Shown here piece after piece: positions 1 through 13,620 of a stretch of 64,000 bases of DNA; positions within the stretch are counted from its first letter, which is position 1, and each line of letters starts with the position of its first letter. Under the pieces are notes generated by a model. That model saw nothing but the letters and a program-made list of their open reading frames with translations, was not told where the DNA came from and did not search any database. The stretch is taken from positions 933,162 through 997,161 of the forward strand of contig NMRA01000105.1 of NCBI GenBank assembly GCA_002633005.1, written 5' to 3'. The position numbers were made by a program, and so were the translations under genes. Source of the DNA: Phoronis australis. Lineage: Eukaryota; Phoronida; Phoronidae.

Positions 1-3000
1 TGACGAATTACCTTGGGACATAAGAAATCTTCGAAATAAAAGGAAGTACCCCGTTTAAGGGTTGGTATAGGGCCCTCGAAAATGTCCAAGTTTGGCAAAT
101 TTCTCGAGCCTTATATCTCATAAATGTTTGATCAGATTTATGTGAAAATTTTAAATGCCGTGCTTTAAGCACTGTTCTCACAACGGTGTTAGGAATTGTT
201 GTCTTGGTGTTCCACATTTGCATGGGGGGGGACTATCAGAAATAGAAGCTTTTGTGATTTTTCTGAAAGCAACGCAAAATTTGCACAAAACGAAAACGAA
301 ATGAGAATTTCGAAAACTGTAACTGCATTTTTGAGATTTCATTTTCTCTGAACATTCATATGAAACGAAATTCGGTAATATTTTTGATACGATGGTTTTG
401 CTATGAATGCACCTTTTCGTTTTAGCAAAATTTTAAGTAACTAAAAGATATGGTCACGTGACCCTATTGAAGGCGGATTGGCATGAAGTCAAACATCAAA
501 TTTTACCGGCTTTCTACTTTCAGAGAAAATATTTTTTGAATTAAAACCTAAAGCTTCGTAGCTATTTGACTAAATACACAAATTAGTCTATAAGGTCTTA
601 CGTAACCGTGAGAAAACTATCTAGGCTCCTGCGGTAGTATTGCGAAGCAGTAACACTACGCATTCATTTTAATTATTAGAGTTATTAATTCAAGCGCCTT
701 AACTCTATCTGTTCCACTATCTCACGTTTTTAACATTCCAATCTATTTAATGCACACAAAGTTGAAAACCCTCCTTAGATCTCTCTCTTATTATTGTTGT
801 GTAGGCGTTTTAAACGAATTAACTCCAGGCGACGAGCCAGTGACATATTTGCCCTGAACAAGTGCAATATTTTAAAGGACCTCACGCGGATTTTCCTGAT
901 ATAGCGACAATGCGAATTTTACCGAAAGTTAGCCAAAAATGTCTCCAAGTCGTTCAGTTGCAAATGATATGCATTATGTATTCCAATTTTGCATCTTGAT
1001 CACTGGCCTGGAGAAAACATCTTGGTTTTGTTCGTTCTGATGGAAGTGGATAAATCACCTACATTGTACAGGTAATTAATGACTCAAAACCAGTACACTG
1101 AAACAAGGATAAATGCTTATGAATAAAATGCACTAAGTTGAAAACTATTGCACAAACACAGGAACTTAAACTTAAAATTCTTCAACAGCTGTCTGTAGGT
1201 TTTTCGGCAAGTATAATTCTATTGCAGTACGTGAACGTGCGTTTGTTATGCTTTTAGTTTCGCAAATGTTTGTGAGGCAAATGATCGTACACCTCCTTGG
1301 TGAAGCACGTGGCCTTTATGTATCGCCTTACTTTCTCTCACTAACTCAATTTGTCCGACGATAAGGTACGTAATTTCAAGGTTCATGCATGCCTGGTGTC
1401 AAGTAAAACACAGTACTCTGGTAAAAACAATAATTCGATTTTTTTTTGTCCCATCATTTGTTGCACTGGATTCAGGTGAACTGGCGTAGACATCTGATTA
1501 GTTCTCGATGACAACTTCCGGCTTACAAACCAATACTATGCTGGTTGACCAGGCTCATTTCGCACAACAATCCAGAACTCGATTCCAAAACCTTGTTATT
1601 AGAGAGGTTACTCTACCAATTTCTTTTGCCTCTCGACCCTTTCCTAAATACAATGAGACTATCCCCTGGTTATTTACCCTGGCCCTAATCAGCACCAGCA
1701 CCCGCGTCGGCCAGGACTGACACGAGGTCAAGTCGCCTTAATTTCAGTTGACTTTGAAAAGTTAACTTAAGTAATAAGTGGCTGTATTCCACCTTTGGTA
1801 ACAAACACTGATTGAGATTGCTAACCGATATGGAATTGGGCCTGGCTTTGTACCTTAATCAAATTAGAAGTGTTTTGTTGCCTTGCAAAGAACATCAGTT
1901 CGCCATGAGTCGCCTGAAATTAGTTTTCAAGCAACAACAAACTGTCATTTTTCCATGCACGGCATTCATTACCTTTCACCTCAGTTTGGAAAACGTGGAG
2001 ATGCATTTTATAGTGACCGAGTGGTCCAAATCAAAATTTAAGTTTTTACGGAATTAAGAAAACATTACCAGGAAGGGCCAAGTGACTAAACAACGATGTT
2101 GGTGTTTTTTCGAAAGTAATTGGATACGTACTTGTAACGGAGGAGTAAATAACTGACATTCATCGTTTTGTTCAGAATGTGATCAGTTTCAAGTTCCTTG
2201 TTTTACGATTCACAATAACGGCGTAACTTTGCTTTGGAAATGATAACTTCGACAAACACTATCGGAAATTCCCACACGCGTCTCCAAGATGCCGTTGATG
2301 TATACAATGTACAGGGTGTCGTAAATGTAATGACTGTCTGATTTAAAAGTTTGCACATGGAGACTGGGGACACCGATCTTCGTGGAAGTAAGTGATAACG
2401 TCTACTACTTATCTCGTACACAGATTGTAACAAATATTTGTGAATGTCGATAAACAGTGTCTTTTGTGTGGACTTCGGAGTGTGCAAGTGGTCAAAAAAG
2501 GGTTTGCCCCCATTGGCGCTCTGGAGAGCCCGCTCGATGAGCGATTGCTATTCCACTTTAAAGTGTAATCTATTGTTTGAGAGAAACATGCATTCTGAAT
2601 AAACGATGACAAACACTCACGTCTGCTTTTCATGTAACTGCATAATTATAACAAATTAAAACCGTTAAATGACATCCTCCTGGGTTCCAGAAGTCACACC
2701 CTTCAACATGGTTGAAGAACAAATATGGTCACTTAAAACTGTTCCATAAGTTTATGTCCTGATCTACAGATGCACTATAACTCAGTGATTTTACAGACGA
2801 GCGGCATCGTTTTAACTTTTGTCCAATTGGGCACTATGCAACACAATGCCTGCGTAGCTTCTTTGTTTGTAAATATATGTGCATAACTATCAATGGCTTG
2901 CACAGTTAAGTACGCCAGGGGTGCGAATTTTCTCAGGAAAGTCACAATTATTTTCATTCAATTACTTAGTGAGACGCCGGAAGAGAGAATAAGAGGCAGC

Positions 3001-3280
3001 TAATAGAGCAAGAAATTTTACCTTAGCCTACATCCGCGGTTATGATTCATTCACGGAAAAATCAGTTACTCACCTTAGTTGCAAACCCCTTGATGCTATC
3101 AATCGAGCGCGTCAATGGATGTTCTGGGCACAACTTGACTGAACGGTTTTATATTTCAAAGAAATGAGATACTGAATTCATACAAGTTAGCTATAATTGA
3201 GAATTCAGAATGATTTCTTTTTTTTACGTTAACACCTTTACTTTGTGCGCCGAATTATTGTTATCCTGGTTCAAACCATT
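1..3280. other. No recognisable gene
   Basis: Only short unrelated ORFs occur here, none with a recognisable domain. The first 600 bases contain a dispersed repeat listed separately; the rest is AT-rich sequence in which I see no signal. Confidence 0.6.
241..545. repeat. Dispersed repeat family A, copy 1
   Basis: This stretch matches 50,460-50,700 over several hundred diverged bases (shared TTTTGCTATGAATGCACC-type block, GGTCACGTGACC, and a CTTTCAGAAAA end). A shorter piece recurs at 38,318-38,430. No terminal repeats or coding potential were seen, so the class is unknown. Confidence 0.55.
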
Positions 3281-3530
3281 CAAGCGCAATATACACCGTT
3301 CACGTATAATCTACACCATTCCATTCATGTACAATCCACACTACTCTAGTACAAATTACACCATTTATGCATAGTCTTTATCACTCATGAATAATCTTCA
3401 CCATTCATTTACAGTCTACACCATTCGTTTACAGCCTACACCATTCATTTACAGTCTACACCATTCATTTACAGTCTATACCATTCATTTACAGTCTACA
3501 CCATTCACTTACAGTCTACATACACCATAC
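3280..3530. repeat. Degenerate tandem array, 20-bp unit
   Basis: About a dozen copies of a 20-bp unit (CACCATTCATTTACAGTCTA). The copies are nearly identical at the 3' end (3,410-3,510) and progressively diverged toward 3,290. No spacers of unique sequence separate the units, so it is a satellite-type array and not CRISPR-like. Confidence 0.85.
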
Positions 3531-5887
3531 ATGTGTTAAAGCCACGAGCTTGATGAGTGCTTACAATTATTACTATCTCATAAAGTCGGGGTTTCCGCAG
3601 CTCTCAAGGCAAAATGGTTTACGCCATTTTACGCCCATTGCGGATTAGTTATGGAACCCATGCACTGGTGTGGATTTCTGCGTGAGTGGGAGCGTACAGT
3701 AAAATCTCACCATCTTCGCACAAAAAATGCCACTTTTTCATTGTTTCAAGGATTTTTAACAATGTTGCGAATGCACAGTTTTTCAAAAATATGATCTGAT
3801 GGTAGCCATGGTAACAAACTTGAACATGGTAAGGAATTAACTTCTTAATTAGTACACAAGATTTATAAACGAACGAGAAAATGAAACTTCATGTGCTCAC
3901 CATATTGTGTCCTAAACGATTGGGATTAATGTACATTCCAAGGCGACAATTTCAAGAGCAGGGAAATACTTAAAACAGAAACATCATTTCCAATCCATTA
4001 TTGATATCGTTCTATCACCATCGATCCTTCTGCAGGGCAATGAAAATTAAGCATACAAATCTACAAGAAAATTTCAACAATAAAGCGCTGCTCCTGCTTT
4101 TCCAAAACTAATCCAGGGCTTCCATCATTTATTTGCGATATCGGCCTGGCTCATCTGATCAAAGCTTTGAAACTTGGCTTCAGAAGTATATCCCAGTGTG
4201 TTAATTTAATAAAACTAATCCGTTATAGTACTTTTCCGCGTAGTTAGGAAGTTCGGTAAACTGTTTCCTCGCGTGTTTAAGGTAGTCAATTACATGCCTG
4301 GTTATCAACACAGTAAACACTTAGTTTGGAAATACTTTGACAATGGGAATTACGGATTGCTACCGGCATGCGGTGTTCATGAAAGTAGGATAAAAGCTAT
4401 ACACATAGATGTATATCACCCATGACAAGAAAAAAGACTGTATTTGCAAGAGTGGTACCCGGATGTTAATTACAGTACAAAGCTTGATACATTTCTGCTA
4501 TCAAGTTAGATTTTGCTTTGAATGTTATTTAACACTGGCTTTACCATCCGCCTCAGATTATCAAATCATACATAATTGCTATTGAATCTGGGCGACAAAC
4601 TCATATTGACCGACAGCAGTGTTTCGGTTTTGCACATTTTGAACTGAAAAAGATATAGAAGACGAGTTTTACATGTATTTGCGCACTGTATTCGAGTCTC
4701 AGGAAGGTATCTATTGTGTCGAAATTCAGATGTTCATGTAACTCAATCGCCAGTAATTTAAAAGATTATTAAAGGCTAAATATATTTAAATTTGTTCATT
4801 GGGATTTGCTCTAAGAGAGAAAATCGGAGGGTCTTCTAATCGTTGATAAAATATTTTGTTTTGCTCCTCAGGTGAGTATGTAGCTGGTTGCGATGACGCT
4901 TTTGTGTGTTTCCTGCAACTTTGATGTTTTTTTCACATATTTATTGTACTACGAGCCAATACAATGAATACACAAAAAGACTAGGAAAAGTATAAAAATG
5001 AACTGAATCAGAAGGATTAATTATTCACTGAATGTGAACTGCTTAAAACGTTTTCCACTGAGATATCATGTTTTCGCAATATGAGACACCATTGACCAAA
5101 AACACCTGGGTCAATATTAAAACGACACAAGTTACAGGCTTTAAGTGTCCTTTTGGTTCGCGAGATGCGCCGATTGAAAAAAAGACTGATGTATTGCAAT
5201 GTCAAAGATTTTACGATGACACTTGGCTTACCTAAAAAACCAACTGCTGTCTGGTGGTTTGGTGATTGGCTCAATTACGTTGCACACCCAGCAGAATTAA
5301 GGCAAAACAATAATATTGCAGCATTAAACAAACGTTTTAGGTTTCAAAAGTCACATTTCTTGTCCTAATTTCAAAATTTAAAAAGCTAATCACATGTGCT
5401 TTTCACGACCTATTCCAAAATGCTGTTAACAAACTTTGAAAAAGGAAATTTTAAAAATACTCTTATCGCACCCAATGTGTTTATGATGTGTCTCGTTATC
5501 TAGAGAACTGTAAGATAAGCAGCCTGAGGCGTTTTAATAACTCACAACAGCATGGTATCTTTGACCTAAACCGGCAGATTCTGTGGTTTGCAAACCGGTC
5601 GAGTTGCTCAATCTTGACCGGTTAGGCTGTCAACGTAGGCTTCTTTTCATATCACGAAAGTCGCATTTTTGAGACTGGAATTGCAAAGTTTTAAGGCATG
5701 TAACAAGCGAATGCGAGTGCATTGCAAAATAGGTTTATGAATGTAATGTTGCAATGACGGTGTGATTCACCTATTTACACTATTTGTTCTATGATGACAT
5801 TTTCACAGCCTACTTGACATATATCCCAACGGTTTGTAAGGGGATTTTTACTTGTCTGTATACTCATGTATACAGTGGCCAGTGCCC

Positions 5888-6318
5888 GGTTGCATGAAAC
5901 AGTCCCAAATAGGGACTCGACTAAGGTCTTTAAATGTTTTTCGTATTTATTTCGTCCTTTACCGACACAGATGGAATATTTGTCCTAAAATTTTATCTTT
6001 CTTATGAATTCCCTTTCACTAATGCCATTTTCTCTTAACTAAAATTGACCACTTTAAATTTAGTCAAAATGATTACAACCTTAGTCCTTAAATTAGGGTC
6101 GTTGCATGAAAAGATCCCAACTTATTTTCAGTCACATTGAGAATTCAACGTAGAGTTCACTCTCGATTTATATCAAAGCCAAAGATTGACTTACTTGTAG
6201 TAATGCCTGGCTCAAACAGCATAAGAAAGGACAATCAGTGTTTTCACAAGACCACAAATACGGCAGTAGATTTAGAGAACTTAGTTGTGTCCCTATTTGG
6301 AACTGTTTCATGCAACTG
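5888..6318. mobile_element. MITE with about 30-bp terminal inverted repeats
   Basis: The left end GGTTGCATGAAACAGTCCCA (continuing AATAGGGAC) is mirrored at the right end by TTGGAACTGTTTCATGCAAC preceded by GTCCCTATT. There is no transposase ORF inside. A third, internal copy of the same tip (GTTGCATGAAAAGATCCCAA, 6,101-6,120) suggests a nested or composite element. Any target-site duplication is unclear (possibly GCC). Confidence 0.75.
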
Positions 6319-7657
6319 CCAAATGTTGAGACTTTAAACTCCACTATATAGTCATTTACGCTACATGTAGTTTCAGAGTGAGAATTTCATCCGGTCTTCG
6401 GTTTAAGTGGATGATTTACTGTATGTGCGGATCCGGCAAAACAGACCCTTAATTAGAATATTTCACGAAAAAAATACTTAATTCTGGTGAGCAAGGAATT
6501 CTTAAAAAAATAGACAATTAGGGCCGTTCACACATGACCGTCATGTGGAGAAACACTCGAGACTTTCAGAATTGATAATGACTTCTCTAGCTTTAATCAA
6601 TAAAAGTAATCTGGATATCACTTAACAAAAGGGAAAGTGCTGGTAAATAAGTGAGTATCTACTGGCATTTCCTGATGAAATTTATGATCTTCTGCCTTCA
6701 AGTTATTGGAAATTGAAAGATCGACCGCTTGAGTAATTCTCGATTAGATTTTACATTTGCTATGGATAATGTAAGTATCCTAATTTCGCTAACCTAAGAT
6801 TGGAGAACGATAAAAAGCAGCCGGTGTTAGTTTTTCACAAGCGAACGAAGTCAAGTATTAAGGTTTTCTTCAAAATCAAAGTGCGGTATTTGAAATTGTA
6901 GCAGACGATAAGGTCTCCGGTGATGAGCTTAAATCAAAAGTGTGAACCAATGTACTCTAAAAAGAGTGAGCGCGGCTACTACGTTCCGTACACGCGAAAT
7001 TTTCGCGGGTAAGGCCATTGTGATTGATCACGTGATTTGCTTGCATGCCTGGCAATATCTCGCGAAATCTTGTGTCACCTTACGTTTTGCGAGATTCTTG
7101 TGTCTACGAATGCTTTCTGGGAGCTTAAAAATCGATCGCTTCCGGCAGTATTTCGCAACTACAGTCAATCTGAATACGCATCGTTTGATCAAAACCTGCG
7201 AATTAGCCTTTTAGCTGCCTAATCGATATAATTATTTTCTCAGCGATTTCATTGAAAAATCTCAGTTGAGTTACCCTTAATGGGCCAGTGACATCACCCG
7301 TAAGGTATTAACATCTCGGCTACACTAAAATACTATGGTCGTCGAAGATATAGTATTGGAATCGGAAGTGAGCAAAACCGCCAACAGCTTTGTAAATAGT
7401 GATGCATTGTTTTGTAATAGATTCGTGTTATTTTTGTACTATTGTCAGGGAGTACCAACGTACGACGTGACCGGGCTACAGGAGAGGAAACTGGACTGCG
7501 TTCCGAACACTCATGGAACTCGCGAAAGAAATCGCGAACGTCGCTTAAATACCTGGGAATAATTTTGGTCCTAGTTAAGTACATAGAGATATCCTCCGAA
7601 TTCGAGCGTGAACTTTCGTTTTCTCGAGTCAATAATTGTTCCTACGGAACGCACTCC

Positions 7658-7718
7658 TGGGGTCGGGGTCTAATCTTTACACTCGATATCTTCGAACTCC
7701 AATTTTTTGACAATTTTC
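7658..7718. repeat. Solo arm of the 39.7-kb MITE family
   Basis: GGGGTCTAATCTTTACACTC followed by a CGAACTC-type block matches the right arm, reverse-complemented, of the element at 39,736-40,099. No second arm was found nearby. Confidence 0.45.
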
Positions 7719-10207
7719 GTTTTCCTTTAAAACACAGTGAAAATAAGTATAATTATGTTTTCTCTTCTCGGGTATGTACGTTATGGTTAATGCTGACGAG
7801 TTCCTAGTTTAATTCGTACTTGATGACCCCTAGATGTGAGCTACAAGTTCAAGTAAAAACACACATTGCGAGTTTGAGACTTCGACTTTGGACTTCAGCT
7901 TCGAACAGATAACACCAGTGCGATGTCATCAAGTGCACTTTTCTAGAGGCCGCACAAAGGTAGAAAGGAAAATGTCAAACAAAATGTAGAACTCAATTTT
8001 GAGTAGGAAGACCTCGGGCTCTTACCCCCAACACTGAGTTTTTGTTACAAGAACATTTTTCAACCAGCTTGAGGGAAAAGACTACGCATAAGTTCACGTT
8101 TAAAAAATTTTCATGGAAACCTTTAACGTGGTCAAATTAACCGCGATAACAAAGAAGTTTGGAATCACCTGAAAATGCTTGAAACTTTTAATGCAAAACG
8201 ACGCTAGTTTTAGCGTGAGTTTCGTGATTTGGGAAACAGACTAACCCATCCGTATACTACTTTTTAGCTAAAAGTCAAAAGACAAAACGAATAGACTTTT
8301 CGAGAAACAGCTCGCACAAGTTCTTGATTTCCAGTTCCATGTACTGACAAGAGGGACCGTTAGTATGAGTGGAGGTATTTGTGCAAGCACGTGACTTAAA
8401 AGTAGCTAACGTAAAATACATGGAACTGAAGCCAAAGATCCGGGTTCATCGATCGAAAGCCAAAATACACATGTACATGTAGTACCTAGCGCGTTATTTA
8501 TGACGCAGATGCGTTCTATTTTGTTAATTAGCAAGAGTTCTTTATATCAAATAAAGTTATACAAACGAGTATCCTGAGGCAGTAACAATTAATTTGTTAA
8601 TGAGCAGTCGCTTTCGATTCAGCTTATTGTAATCATTTTCATGAATCTACTAATTGATAGCTAATGGTATTTTCTTAAGGACTATGCGCTATCAAACTTG
8701 ACACCACGTGCCTGGTATTTAAGTTTTTGACTGGAAGCTCTTAGACCAAAGTTAGTAGAATACTGTTTCTAATCTCAAAATTACTTGAGGCGAGACGACG
8801 TGCACTCTCAGAGGCCCGCAAATCTATAGAACTTCAAACTTAGTAATGCAGGTTTGGGAAGATTTGACACGAGCAGTTTCAAAATTATGTGGCCGGAAGC
8901 AAATATAGGACAACAAAGTATTTTTTCTTTACCCTTTGAGAAAATCGAGTGCAAAGATTTGCAACATGACTGTAAATGTCTGTTAGTGTTGGGTAAAATT
9001 TTCGAATGCTCATCTTTAAATTTGGGAAAATTCTGTGTCTCCGTCTGTTACCGATTGCAAAATCTTGTTAACTGGACAGATTATCCCTGGGATGCGCTCC
9101 GTAAGTTTAGTTTCTTACGAGTTCGGCTAGACTCCTGAGTCACGCATGACTGAGATATCGCCGTGTATTACAAGCGAAGCATGTGAACTATCATATTTCA
9201 CTCTACCGTGCATTTACAGTGTACCTTCCGTTACGTAACGGACCTAATTCTGAGAACTTGTAAAACCTTGTCTAGTTTCATTTACCTAAACAATGAAACC
9301 AATCAAAACCGTATAAAACAAGGAGTGGTAATCTTGAGCCCAGGTGTGTTTACTTCAGAAAGCACGGGAGAGATCTTCATGGGATTTATTGACATCTGCC
9401 ACTTAGATAAATGAGGTTTGCGGGACGGGGAAAACGAGTCACGCACTTCCGACACAGGCACTGAAATTACCTGCGGAAAATGTGCCTGATTGTGGTAAGG
9501 GTTTCTTGTACGTAGAGATCGAGGTACGTGCAAATCGATACTGTTTTCCATACCTCTTAGATTTCTAGGTGGACTTTGGTTGTCAGCAAACCATGACGAA
9601 AATTTCACTAACTGTGGACAAGCAAATCAGACCAAGCATGATTCAACTACAGAAGTCAATAAATCCCGGCATGTGCTTCTAAATGTAGAGATTTGTAAAT
9701 TGCCGATTGAATTAAGGACACAAGTGTACAACTGCATACATACATGAGTGCCGCATTGATCAGTTAATTATCAGCGATTATGACAAGCTTTGGACTGGAA
9801 ATGACAAACCACTAAACCGCTATCAATCACGTTTATTAAGTTACAAATCCGTGATGATAGCAAGAAATTGATCAACAATTCCAGCAAGACGTTTTTCTTA
9901 GATCATAAACACGTAGTCATAAAATGAAAAATGTATTAAGTATAATGCGCTCGCCTAAGACATTCTATGTTCATATACGTGTGGAAAATACCCACTCTCA
10001 ACACATAGCACTCTGAGACCTGATGGCTGCAAGAAAAGAATTTTCATCACTGAAAAATCCTTCTGAAAACAGTATACGTGTATAGTTATATGTCTTTGTT
10101 ACATACAGTCGTTCAATAATTATCATTATTCCAAATATACCATGAATTTAGTATTTAAAACAAGAGCAATATGTCCGTAATCATCCTCGTACACTGTACG
10201 CATGTAG

Positions 10208-10295
10208 TGTAATATGTAAATACACGATGGTACAGTGAAATATGTAAATACACGATGGTACAGTGTAATATGTAAATACACGACGGTACAGTGTA
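10208..10295. repeat. 28-bp minisatellite, three copies
   Basis: Unit TAATATGTAAATACACGATG plus GTACAGTG. Three copies, ended by the N at 10296. Confidence 0.9.
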
Positions 10296-10763
10296 NACAT
10301 GAGTGCCGCATTGATCAGTTAATTATCAGCGATTATGACAAGCTTTGGACTGGAAATGACAAACCACTAAACCGCTATCAATCACGTTTATTAAGTTACA
10401 AATCCGTGATGATAGCAAGAAATTGATCAACAATTCCAGCAAGACGTTTTTCTTAGATCATAAACACGTAGTCATAAAATGAAAAATGTATTAAGTATAA
10501 TGCGCTCGCCTAAGACATTCTACATGTATGTTCATATACGTGTGGAAAATCCCCACTCTCAACACATAGCACTCTGAGACCTGATGGCTGCAAGAAAAGA
10601 ATTTTCATCACTGAAAAATCCTTCTGAAAACAGTATTCGTGTATAGTTATATGTCTTTGTTACATACAGTCGTTCAATAATTATTATTATTCCAAATATA
10701 CCGTGAATTTAGTATTTAACACAAGAGCAATATGTCCGTAATCATCCTCGTACACTGTACACA

Positions 10764-10875
10764 TGTAGTGTAATATGTAAATACACGATGGTACAGTGTA
10801 ATATGTAAATACACGATGGTACAGTGTAATATGTAAATACACGATGGTACAGTGTAATATGTAAATACACGATGG
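10764..10875. repeat. 28-bp minisatellite, four copies
   Basis: The same 28-bp unit as at 10,208, now in four copies. The last one breaks off into unique sequence at GGTGCTGTTTATCC. Confidence 0.9.
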
Positions 10876-13412
10876 TGCTGTTTATCCATTGGACACTCGA
10901 TCGAACTCCAGGTACACAAGGGACACCATGTTACAATGATTGCCGCATTTCGAGACTGTGTCCACAAAGCGACAAAGTGTAATAGATAGACAGCAACAAT
11001 CTTTAAAACAAGATGAACGACTGATTTCAAATAACAAATTAAATCGGTGGAAACTTCGTAATAGGTCTCGTTAACAAATCAATTTAATACAGAGTATGTG
11101 ATTTCTATATTTATGTTCCATCAGTGTGTTAACAAATCGGGGCAAAACTCCTGGAAACGAATCGAGTGGTGTTTTCTGTTGAAATCCTCGTTTACAATTA
11201 ACGCTGTCCTCCAATAATACGTTCAAACTCACTGAATTGAATGAAACACTGCCTATAAATTGCTATTTAAATGAACGGATTACGTTAGGGGCATTAACAC
11301 ACGTTCAATTGAGTATTTTCAATCAAAGATCGAAGATATTGATGACTGGAACTAAAATAAATGGGTTACCATCTGCAAAATAAGATGTAAAACGTTATGG
11401 CTTGCCGAAGACAATCATTTAATGCCTTTTCTCATTTTTATCCAGCTACGACCTGCATGTAAAGCATCTTTAACGGGCCAATTAGAATTTACTTCCGCCT
11501 AGGATTCGGTTATCCACGTAATGCACTTAGAAGTCAATTGTCCTCCATATCTGCTGGCACCTGCTCGCTGATTTCGGAATTTTAAAGTTTTCGAAGTCTT
11601 TGAGAACTTTAAAATTCCCAAATCAGATTTGCAACGTACTATATTAGTGTTGTTACCAAAGTTAATCGGATCATAAAACAACCATCTTTTGTTACGTGAA
11701 CTTCGCAACCATACACAGTCCCAAATTTAAAAACACTGATGTCAAAAAGTTTGTTCCAAAAACCCAACCGAGTCTCCTGAGTCCACTACTCTCTACTCAA
11801 AGCCTATCTGAACTCATTGATTGAAACACGAATGCGGATGACCGGCCTCGTTTTCAAATATGGATATATCAAATAAAAACTAGGAAAATGACTAAATTTG
11901 AACGGTTTAATTTTTATGTCGTTTGCTAAATCATGACTTTAACTTTCGGCAAAGGCATTTTGATAAAATGAGGTGTGGAAGAAGAGATGTGTGTCATATG
12001 TCATTCTTTCGCATACAGTTTGCGTTGCTGACTTCTTTCTTCGCCTGACTTGAATAGCCATTGTATTCAGCTTCATTGAAGGATGTACATTGTAACTACA
12101 TAACCAACAGTACGTGTGGAGAATTTCTCGCTTACACTGGTGGCTGCTCTGATTCCCTAAGCCCCAGACAACTTTTAATTTGTCTATTCAGCACGCCCTT
12201 TGTATTGATGTAGTTCTGAGCTAATGAAATGGAAAGGCATTTGTCTCAACTATGGTTGTTGTTAGTACCCCCATTTTGGTTTTCTCTGACATTTGCAGAG
12301 TTATAGCCTGCAACTCTGGAGAGTAGTTTTAACTTGGTACATTATGAATATTACGAAATGACTAAAAAGGTTAACTTGTGTTCATCTTCACAAAGGAACA
12401 CATTCCCAAGGCAAGTTTCATATTGGTTTTCTTTATTTAATTTTTAATGCTTCTGCCCACTTGTTTTTTTTTCTTACTGGAAACGGGTTGATAACTTTTT
12501 ATCAAAGTTTTGAACTTGAAGTACCAAAACATTGGTAGATTTTGATAGCCAGCTTAACTTAATTAGTTAAGTTCATTGTGAGCCCATCCCTAAACTTACC
12601 ACATTACAGGTACACTAAACATTTCACGTGTCATTAAAGTTTAATATTTATTAGAACTTAAATCATAAAATATGTACAAAAGTGCAAATATGGTGATAAC
12701 TAAACGAAAGATTTGGAATCTCTGGACAATTTCGGTGGCACTGACTTTATAACTATGCTAGCTCTTTGTCAGTAATAAAAAATAAAAAGTGGACACAACA
12801 ACTGTTTCCTGGTCAAAAATCTGGTTAAACGAGATTGAAAGAATATTAAAATATGAAACCATGTAATATTGTTAACTCTGATCAGCGTTTGTATATCCAC
12901 CGAGTATATCAATACGCCACGTAGTTTATCTTCAGTCGTACCCAATTGTTGTTGTTTTTAGATTATTAGTTAATCGATTTTTAAAATTCGAAAACCGTAC
13001 TTGGTTGTTCTTTTTCAGCTGAATTCCGCCGTGGTGTTCGTTTATATCGAAAATTAGTGATTAATGCATTTTGAAAATTCGCCATTAGGTACAGTCAGAG
13101 ATGTTTAATACAGTTTATGGTCGGATAATTACATTAATTGGGTCTTGCTCGCATCGGGCAATGCGATCATCACAACTGTACCTGATTCCGGCGTCACGCT
13201 CTCTTTGATACTGGTACAACCGCTCAGGACGAGCGGTGAAAATTCCCGCACATCTTTAGAAATGCGTGACTTCCTTGTAAGCGTATTATTCACGGTTTGG
13301 CCGCGTTTCAGACAGCAAACATTAGGCCAAATTGTGTTCCACGGGCTTTTACCTGTAGCAGCTGTCTGTAGACAGGCTACAAGCAACCGCGTTTGAGTCC
13401 GGGGCGCATTAC
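10876..13412. other. No recognisable gene
   Basis: AT-rich sequence with short ORFs only. If the 13,537 minus-strand exon is real, its downstream exons should lie here or further left, but I could not identify any. Confidence 0.5.
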
Positions 13413-13537
13413 TTAAACACAAGACACTCGCAAGGCACTTGTGGCGAGAAATCTTCACTCGTGGAACGGAAACAATGATTTCTATCCCATAATTCAATAT
13501 TCGAGTGTCGACAACCGATCTCTTCAGTGGCCGCCAT
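13413..13537 (-). CDS. Possible first exon of an unknown gene (42-codon frame)
   Basis: On the minus strand, GCAAAATGGCGGCC is a strong start context at 13537. The frame reads MAATEEIGCRHSNIELWDRN and on to a cysteine-rich end (PCECLVFK) before TAA. A possible donor (TTTAA/GTAATG) at 13413 comes just before the stop. The region is GC-rich relative to its surroundings. An upstream CTCGCGAGA near 13606-13614 resembles the TCTCGCGAGA promoter element. The overlapping 139-codon frame has a less natural composition and no ATG in good context. Family unknown; no second exon located. Confidence 0.4.
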
Positions 13538-13599
13538 TTTGCGAGCAAGGTTTTGAGCTTATTCGCGAAACTCTCTATGCGTGTTATTGCCTGTCCTGG

Positions 13600-13620
13600 C
13601 CAAACTCGCGAGAATTTTTC
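13600..13620. promoter_or_regulatory. CTCGCGAGA-type promoter element
   Basis: AACTCGCGAGAATTT contains nine of ten bases of the palindromic TCTCGCGAGA element known from CpG-rich animal promoters. It lies about 70 bp upstream of the candidate minus-strand start at 13537, which lends that exon some support. Confidence 0.3.

Larger units (their letters stand above)
3540..9740. other. No recognisable gene; scattered repeats
   Basis: ORFs here are short and lack domain signatures. A MITE is annotated at 5,888 and a stray MITE arm near 7,658. The 70-residue frame at 5,153-5,368 has a somewhat coding-like composition (WWFGDWLNYV) but no convincing splice sites or homology that I recognise. Confidence 0.5.
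9742..10875. repeat. 555-bp near-identical tandem duplication
   Basis: Sequence from 9742 (ACATGAGTGCCGCATTGATC) recurs from 10297 with only a few differences, including an extra ACATGTATG-type tract near 10,522. Each copy ends in the 28-bp minisatellite. The copies abut at a single N (10296), so a collapsed or mis-joined repeat in the assembly is a live alternative to a real duplication. Confidence 0.9.

Noticed and set aside
3280-3530. CRISPR-like array
   Set aside because: The units are contiguous with no unique spacers, and the DNA is eukaryotic.
13129-13548. 139-codon minus-strand ORF as a gene
   Set aside because: It overlaps the better-initiated frame at 13,537, lacks an ATG in good context at its start and shows no domain or splice support.
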